DNA of 64,000 bases from Alteromonas sp. M12. Its GTDB lineage: Bacteria > Pseudomonadota > Gammaproteobacteria > Enterobacterales > Alteromonadaceae. The notes beneath the pieces were generated by a model that was given only the letters and a program-made list of their open reading frames with translations, did not search any database and had not been told where the DNA came from. Position numbers and translations under genes: made by a program. The number at the start of each line of letters is the position of its first letter. Within the stretch, counting starts at the first letter, position 1. The stretch lies in NCBI RefSeq assembly GCF_037478005.1, contig NZ_CP144164.1, forward strand, positions 2,232,001 through 2,296,000. Reading direction: 5' to 3'. Below are positions 58,263 through 64,000 of this stretch, piece after piece.

Positions 58263-59702
58263 CTACAGACTTTCAGCGTAATGGTGTAGTGCTCTAATTA
58301 TCGCTCTTTTTTCAGGATTATTCTGATACTCAAAAGTGAGTTGCTCTAATAAATCAAGGTATTCGGGAAGCTGTATACTCGCCGGCGAGTCTGGATCTGT
58401 CAGGCGGTACTGTCTATGTCGCTGCCACTTGATGACTTCTTCTTCATTTAAGCTTAAAGGATAATTTCTGGCCCTGTAACGGAATACTAGGGTGTTAAGT
58501 CTTGGATCGCTAAACTGCCAATCTTTTGGACCTAGATTGCTTGGGTCGATTTGATGAATTTGATCGAGTTTTTGTCGGTCCGAATCACTTAAAAAACCAC
58601 CAGTATAGAGTGCGTAGTCCGGATCAATCGTTGGATCAGATTGACGTTCTTCATCAAATACCGCAGTAAGTTTTGTTGATAAACTGGGTTCATTTTTCAA
58701 CTTAGCTAAATTTTGCAAACACAGATTGCGATCAATGCCCAAGCGCTCTGCATTTTCTTCGGTAAGGGTTTTAGCTGGTGCGATAATGGGACACTTATTC
58801 AAGTGAATAAGCTTTATCGGAAGTCTTTGCTGACCTTCCTGCATATCTGCAGTTCGTTGGTATAATCGAGCTTTTATTTCTTCAATATCTAAATCATAGA
58901 GGGGGCTGGGATCTAACCCAAGATTCAAACATATAATCGCATTCTTATTTGTTGGATGGTAAGCAATTGGCAGTACCCAGGTACAGCATCCATTTTTGGC
59001 CGGTAATTTTGATGAAATATGCACTAAGGGAACTTGTGCATCAATGTTGATATGCTCAGCCACCTTACGTTTATTGCGCAGACTGAAAATGTAGTCATAA
59101 AGCTTAGGTTGGGCCTGTTTAATTAGTTTGGCAATGGCAATAGTTGCATATACGTCTGATAGGGCATCATGGGCATCTGCGTGAGCAATATCATTCGCCT
59201 GGGTAAGGTCTTCCAATTTAAAGCTTGGTGTGCCATCTTCTTTATATACCCAATTTATCCCCTCTGGTCTTAGCGCATAACAAGCTCGCACTAAATCAAT
59301 GATATCCCATCTGCTATTGCCATTTTGCCATTCTCGCGCGTAAGGGTCATATAAGTTTCGATACAGGGTGTAACGTGTGACTTCATCATCAAATCGAATA
59401 CTATTATAACCAGCACTGCAGGTTCCTGGAGTGGCCATCTGTTGAAGAATTTTTTTGATAAATTCAGCTTCAACCAAACCGTCTCTTAAGGTTAATTGCG
59501 GAGTAATACCTGTGACTAAAGCTGCATGAGGATTAGGCAAATAATCATTGGGTATTTGACTGTACCATTTCACCGGCTTATCGATAATATTTAGCTCAAG
59601 GTCTGTTCTTATCCCAGCAAACTGACAAGGAAAGTCTTTTTGCGGGTTGACCCCCCATGTTTCGTAATCGTGCCAAAGGATTGATGGGTTCAAGGTACTC
59701 AC
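58263..59702 (-). CDS. sbcB: Exonuclease I
   Basis: This 479-aa (E. coli 475) 3'-5' single-strand DNA exonuclease acts in recombination and mismatch repair. The DEDDh nuclease motifs are WHDYETWGVNP (ExoI), GYNSIRFDDEVTR and ADAHDALSDVYATI. The SH3-like and C-terminal domains carry VLPIAYHPTNKNAIICLNLG, PIIAPAKTLTEENAERLGID and LRFNTLVFRYRARNYPLSLN-like segments (the last as RLNTLVFRYRARNYPLSLNE). It is monocistronic and ends 160 bp from the fapA-like gene start. Confidence 0.96.
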   Translation of the reverse strand: MSTLNPSILWHDYETWGVNPQKDFPCQFAGIRTDLELNIIDKPVKWYSQIPNDYLPNPHAALVTGITPQLTLRDGLVEAEFIKKILQQMATPGTCSAGYNSIRFDDEVTRYTLYRNLYDPYAREWQNGNSRWDIIDLVRACYALRPEGINWVYKEDGTPSFKLEDLTQANDIAHADAHDALSDVYATIAIAKLIKQAQPKLYDYIFSLRNKRKVAEHINIDAQVPLVHISSKLPAKNGCCTWVLPIAYHPTNKNAIICLNLGLDPSPLYDLDIEEIKARLYQRTADMQEGQQRLPIKLIHLNKCPIIAPAKTLTEENAERLGIDRNLCLQNLAKLKNEPSLSTKLTAVFDEERQSDPTIDPDYALYTGGFLSDSDRQKLDQIHQIDPSNLGPKDWQFSDPRLNTLVFRYRARNYPLSLNEEEVIKWQRHRQYRLTDPDSPASIQLPEYLDLLEQLTFEYQNNPEKRAIIRALHHYAESL

Positions 59703-59982
59703 TCTCTAATATTGATTCACTCGAAACTACCGTTAAAACAAGGCGTATTTTCAACCTGTTTTTATTTGAGTCGAATTCGAGATATGAAAAATAAGAATTA
59801 TACAGAAACCAATAGGTTCTGCTATGCAGAATGCAGTTACTTCGTTTTTCACTATAAAAAGATTTAAATATTATTAAAAAAGTTATGTTTTTTAATTGGT
59901 TATGACTATCTTTATATTAGGCGATCGGTTTAATCATTAAATTGATAACTAAACAAAACACTTTCGAAGCTAAGGAGAAAGG

Positions 59983-60399
59983 GTGGAATCATTAAAAGTA
60001 AATCATTATATGAATCGGCGGCCTGTTACATTCACCGATGAAATGCCTGTCGCTGAGGCGGTTGAACGCCTTTTAACAGGCAAGCAATCTGGTGGGGCAG
60101 TGCTCAATCCTCGCAACAAAGTAGTCGGATTCTTGTCGGAAAAAGACTGTATTGCTCGTATGATTACCTCGAGTTATTACCGAGAACAAGTAGCCCGTGT
60201 AAAAGACATTATGAAAACCGATGTTTTGGCGGTGAAATCCTATGATTCGATTATTGAAGTGGCGCAACGCTTTTTGAATGAAGGCACTAAATTGTATCCT
60301 GTGGTTGACGATGATGGTTATTTTATCGGCACCATAAGTCGTGCTGATGTCCTTTATGCTATCGATGTGCAACTGCGAGATGGATATAAACGAGCTTAA
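59983..60399 (+). CDS. Two-CBS-domain protein
   Basis: This 138-aa stand-alone protein consists of a Bateman pair of CBS domains that bind adenosyl ligands (AMP, ATP, SAM) and act as energy sensors. The first runs from NHYMNRRPVTFTDEMPVAEA to LNPRNKVVGFLSEKDCIARM and the second from VKDIMKTDVLAVKSYDSIIE to VVDDDGYFIGTISRADVLYA. The start is GTG at 59983, preceded by a strong AAGGAGAAAG. The partner enzyme is not evident. It is 90 bp upstream of hrpA on the same strand. Confidence 0.9.
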   Translation: MESLKVNHYMNRRPVTFTDEMPVAEAVERLLTGKQSGGAVLNPRNKVVGFLSEKDCIARMITSSYYREQVARVKDIMKTDVLAVKSYDSIIEVAQRFLNEGTKLYPVVDDDGYFIGTISRADVLYAIDVQLRDGYKRA

Positions 60400-60489
60400 A
60401 ACCGTTTTATAGCTCACTTTGCTGGAAATTTGTTGGCGTTTCTTCTAGGATCCGTTGCGTTTTAAAGCATCGAATTTTTTGAGAATATA

Positions 60490-63400
60490 TTGTCCAATAA
60501 TCAAAATACAGCCGTTCCAAATCGCGAGGAGCTGCAAAAGCAGTTACAAGATTGCCTTGGTAGTGATATTTTTCGACTTCAAAAACGATTGAATCGTTTA
60601 GTTTCAGGCAAAAGTAATGACTCTCAGTGGCAAGCAATTGCTACTGCCATTGAGGAGTCCAAACGCGTTCGCCAGTTCAAATTGCAGAATATTCCGGATA
60701 TAGAGTATCCAGATTTGCCGGTGAGCGAACATAAAGATGCGATTAGTGATGCTATTGCTAATCATCAAGTTGTTATTATTGCTGGCGAAACAGGGTCGGG
60801 GAAAACCACCCAGATACCTAAGATTTGTCTACAACTCGGTCGCGGAGTAGATGGCCTTATTGGTCATACTCAACCAAGGCGCTTAGCTGCCAGAACTGTT
60901 GCCGGACGTATCGCCGAGGAGTTGGGGACGACTGTCGGTGAAAAAGTTGGATTTAAAGTACGTTTTTCTGATCAGGTTGGTGATGATACTTACATCAAGT
61001 TAATGACGGATGGTATTTTACTTGCTGAAATGCAAGCGGATAGGTTTTTAAGTAAATACGATACATTAATCATTGATGAAGCTCATGAGCGCAGTCTAAA
61101 CATAGATTTTATTTTGGGGTATTTGAAACAATTATTACCCAAACGCCCTGAACTCAAATTAATCATAACTTCAGCCACTATCGACCCTGAGCGTTTCTCA
61201 AAACACTTTAACAATGCCCCTATTATCCAAGTTAGCGGACGTAGTTACCCAGTTGAAATACGTTATAACCCACTTCAAGACAATGATGAAGACAGTGATC
61301 AAATTCAAGGAATTATCCAAGCCGTTGATGAATTAAGTCGCGAAAAGCGAGGGGATATCCTGGTTTTTCTAAGTGGTGAGCGAGAAATTCGAGACACGGC
61401 TGACGCCCTGAGTAAACAGAATTACAAAGCCACAGAAATACTGCCTCTTTATGCTCGACTATCGGTGGCGGAACAAAATCGCATATTCCAATCTCATGGC
61501 AATCGTCGAATAGTTCTGGCGACAAATGTGGCTGAAACCTCGTTGACTGTGCCTGGTATCAAATATGTGATTGATCCCGGATTTGCAAGATTGTCTCGCT
61601 ACAGTTACCGAAGCAAGGTACAAAGATTACCAATTGAAGCCATTTCTCAAGCCTCTGCTAATCAACGTGCTGGTCGGTGTGGTCGAGTCTCCGAAGGGAT
61701 TTGTATTCGTTTATATTCAGAAGACGATTTTAATGGGCGTCCGGAGTTCACCGATCCGGAAATTCTTAGAACCAATCTAGCATCCGTCATTTTGCAAATG
61801 CTATCGTTAAAGCTCGGAGATATACAAGATTTTCCATTTGTTCAGCCTCCAGATAATCGGTTTATCAACGATGGATTTCGTCTCTTAGAAGAGCTCACTG
61901 CGGTTGAAAAGCGTCACGGTAAATTGAGTTTGACCGAGACTGGGCGTCAAATTGCAAAGTTACCAGTAGACCCTCGTTACGCTAGAATGGTAGTCGAAGC
62001 AGGTCACAATAATTGTGTATCTGAGTTAATCATCATTGCTGCAGGCTTGAGTATTCAAGACCCAAGAGAGCGACCACAAGATAAACGTGCAGCGGCGGAT
62101 CAACAACATGAGAAGTATGCAGATAAGCAGTCTGATTTTGTTGCTCTGTTAAATTTATGGCAAGACTTCAAATTACAACAAAAAGAGTTAACCGCGAATC
62201 AATTGCGTAAGTGGTGTCGCACACATTTTATTAATTATCTTAGAATGCGTGAGTGGCAAGATGTCGTCAGCCAACTTAAAAAATCCATAGTCGAAGTTGG
62301 TTTTAGGTTAAATAAACAAGAAGCTGATTTTGATGATGTTCATAAAGCTATCCTCTCTGGGCTTTTATCTCATATTGGTTTTAAAGATAAAGAACGAGAA
62401 TTTGAGGGGGCTAGGGGATCTAAGTTTTTAATCTTCCCTGGCTCAAACTTATCGAAAAAACCACCTAAATGGACAATGGTCGCTGAACTGGTGGAAACCT
62501 CCCGATTATTTGGGCGTGTTGCCGCTAAAATTGAACCTGAATGGATAGAGCCCCTAGCTAAACATTTAACCAAGTATCAATATAGTGAACCTGTCTGGTC
62601 GAAAAAACGTGGGGCAGTGCAAGCACTGGAAAAAGTGCTACTGTTTGGCTTGACTATAGTAAGCAATCGACATGTTAATTTTAGTCAAATAGATCCTGAT
62701 ATCAGTCGTGAAATTTTTATTAGAGAAGCATTAGTGAATGCGGATACAAAGTTGTCTTACAACTTTATTCACTATAACCAATCGTTAATCGAGGACATAC
62801 AATTACTCGAAGAAAAATCCCGCCGTCGCGACGTATTAGTCGATGAACAAGAGTTGGTGTCATTTTACGAACAAACTATTCCAAAGCATGTGTGTAGCGA
62901 AAGCGGCTTCAAAAAATGGTGGAACAAAGCTGAGTCTAGCGTTCAAGAAAGTTTGAAGTACGATCCTGAGCAACTAAAAAAACACCAAGCGGAACAAGTT
63001 AATGAGCTCAACTTCCCTGATAGTTGGCAGCAAAATAATTTAAATCTGAAATTAACCTATTGTTTTGAACCCAATCAAATTGATGATGGTGTTAGCTTAA
63101 TCATTCCATTACCGATTTTAAATCAGCTTGAAGAAAATGGCTTCGACTGGCTTATTCCTGGGTTTCGCCATGAATTAATTGTGACATTAATTAAATCGCT
63201 CCCCAAACGGTTAAGGCGTAATTTTGTGCCTGCACCTAATTTTGCCGATGCTTGTATGTTAGATATGCAGTCAAAAGATAATAAAGGCCATCCATTGCCA
63301 TTTTTGACCGCGTTAAGCAAAAAACTACTAAAAATGACCGGGGTGAATGTTGCTGAAGAAGAATGGCAATGGCAGTCGTTGCCTAATCATTTAAAGTTCA

Positions 63401-64000
63401 ATTTCAAAGTGGTCGATGGCAAGGGGAATTTACTTAAACAGGGGCGTGATTTACACGTTCTCAAATATGGTTTGCAAGAAAAGATAAGTAGCACCTTAAA
63501 ACAGGCGGCTTCTCCAGAAATTGAAAAAAGCGGACTAACTCAGTGGGATTTTACAGCGCTTGAAGAAGAATATATCGATAACTCTCAGGGGTACGAAGTA
63601 AAGGCCTATCCGGCATTAGTGGATGATAAAAAGAGTGTCGCCATTAAGTTGTTCGAAAGCCCCGAAAAGGCATTAAACATGCATCGACAAGGTCTTCGAC
63701 GTTTAATCATGTTGAACATTCCATCGCCGCTAAGTTATCTAAAAGAAAAACTACCAAATAAAGCTAAGTTGGGTTTGTACTTTAATCCTTTTGGGCAAAT
63801 ACAAGCGCTAATTAACGATTGTATCGAGGCCGGAGTAGATCACCTGATAACGCGTTTTGAGAGTGATAATAATGTGCAAATCCGTTCACCCGAGGTGTTT
63901 AATCAAGCTCGAGATTACGTCAGAAAAGACATCAATGATGTAGTCTTGGATATTGCCAAAAAAGTGGAAGTCGGTTTAACCCAAGCTCATCAGGTCCAAA
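60490..64000 (+). CDS. hrpA: ATP-dependent RNA helicase HrpA, 3' end beyond the window
   Basis: This large DEAH-box RNA helicase acts on stalled or colliding ribosomes in E. coli. The frame is open from 60490 to the window end (1170 codons, against about 1300 in E. coli HrpA), so roughly 130 residues are missing. Walker A GETGSGKT is at 99-106 and DEAH at 196-199. SATIDPERFSKHFNNAPI, NVAETSLTVPGIKYVID and QRAGRCGRVSEGICIRLYSE are motifs III-VI. Later HrpA-specific stretches include KFLIFPGSNLSKKPPKWTM. The start is TTG at 60490, the first start codon after a stop at 60463, with a weak GAG upstream. It is probably transcribed with the CBS gene. Confidence 0.93.
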   Translation, partial: MSNNQNTAVPNREELQKQLQDCLGSDIFRLQKRLNRLVSGKSNDSQWQAIATAIEESKRVRQFKLQNIPDIEYPDLPVSEHKDAISDAIANHQVVIIAGETGSGKTTQIPKICLQLGRGVDGLIGHTQPRRLAARTVAGRIAEELGTTVGEKVGFKVRFSDQVGDDTYIKLMTDGILLAEMQADRFLSKYDTLIIDEAHERSLNIDFILGYLKQLLPKRPELKLIITSATIDPERFSKHFNNAPIIQVSGRSYPVEIRYNPLQDNDEDSDQIQGIIQAVDELSREKRGDILVFLSGEREIRDTADALSKQNYKATEILPLYARLSVAEQNRIFQSHGNRRIVLATNVAETSLTVPGIKYVIDPGFARLSRYSYRSKVQRLPIEAISQASANQRAGRCGRVSEGICIRLYSEDDFNGRPEFTDPEILRTNLASVILQMLSLKLGDIQDFPFVQPPDNRFINDGFRLLEELTAVEKRHGKLSLTETGRQIAKLPVDPRYARMVVEAGHNNCVSELIIIAAGLSIQDPRERPQDKRAAADQQHEKYADKQSDFVALLNLWQDFKLQQKELTANQLRKWCRTHFINYLRMREWQDVVSQLKKSIVEVGFRLNKQEADFDDVHKAILSGLLSHIGFKDKEREFEGARGSKFLIFPGSNLSKKPPKWTMVAELVETSRLFGRVAAKIEPEWIEPLAKHLTKYQYSEPVWSKKRGAVQALEKVLLFGLTIVSNRHVNFSQIDPDISREIFIREALVNADTKLSYNFIHYNQSLIEDIQLLEEKSRRRDVLVDEQELVSFYEQTIPKHVCSESGFKKWWNKAESSVQESLKYDPEQLKKHQAEQVNELNFPDSWQQNNLNLKLTYCFEPNQIDDGVSLIIPLPILNQLEENGFDWLIPGFRHELIVTLIKSLPKRLRRNFVPAPNFADACMLDMQSKDNKGHPLPFLTALSKKLLKMTGVNVAEEEWQWQSLPNHLKFNFKVVDGKGNLLKQGRDLHVLKYGLQEKISSTLKQAASPEIEKSGLTQWDFTALEEEYIDNSQGYEVKAYPALVDDKKSVAIKLFESPEKALNMHRQGLRRLIMLNIPSPLSYLKEKLPNKAKLGLYFNPFGQIQALINDCIEAGVDHLITRFESDNNVQIRSPEVFNQARDYVRKDINDVVLDIAKKVEVGLTQAHQVQ

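Overview
The window looks like ordinary chromosome from an AT-rich marine gammaproteobacterium, most likely Alteromonadales (Glaciecola/Paraglaciecola/Alteromonas-like). The basis is the E. coli-like housekeeping proteins (SdhA with FAD-His45, GlnS of exactly 554 aa, ElyC, CmoM, HrpA) together with Alteromonadales-style accessory genes: a large TonB-dependent receptor paired with a lipoprotein pullulanase, a VolA/Pla-1 type lipase and an M2 peptidase. The genus assignment is inference. I saw no insertion sequence, phage, integron, CRISPR array, tRNA or rRNA.

Layout. 1-1.2 kb: minus-strand succinyl/acetoacetyl-CoA transferase pair (scoAB, scoB cut by the edge), divergent from a LysR gene. 2.2-4.9 kb: an unrecognised membrane coiled-coil protein, a soluble histidine kinase and cysB. 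4.9-13.5 kb: sdaA, nudL-pabB, class I fumarase, rmuC, a decayed gene remnant, rimO. 13.8-18.3 kb: a TPR protein with a degenerate GGDEF domain, a DUF2919 membrane protein, a small unknown, a DedA-like protein and tcdA. 18.6-21.5 kb: manC-manB for GDP-mannose precursors. 22.2-33.8 kb: TCA-cycle block with gltA divergent from sdhCDAB, then sucAB-sucCD. 34.3-42.9 kb: maltodextrin/pullulan locus (TonB receptor, three-repeat pullulanase, LacI regulator). 43.1-64 kb: glnS, yciK-like SDR, lipase, sohB, M2 peptidase, small basic protein, ybgI, elyC, cmoM, ldhA-like, gpx, FapA-like, sbcB, a CBS protein, and hrpA running off the right edge.

How genes work together. fumarase, gltA, sdh and suc supply five TCA-cycle steps. 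The sdh genes are chained by overlapping GTG starts. sucB carries two lipoyl domains, and two hairpins separate sucAB from sucCD. The TonB receptor and pullulanase overlap by ATGA. A perfect LacI-family consensus site lies upstream of the receptor, which suggests that the LacI protein encoded next to the pullulanase controls uptake and surface debranching of alpha-glucans. I found no convincing wholly new system. The best leads are the decayed gene at 11.7-12.0 kb, the maltodextrin locus with its tandem C-terminal repeats, the inactive GGDEF signalling protein and the gltA-sdhC control region.
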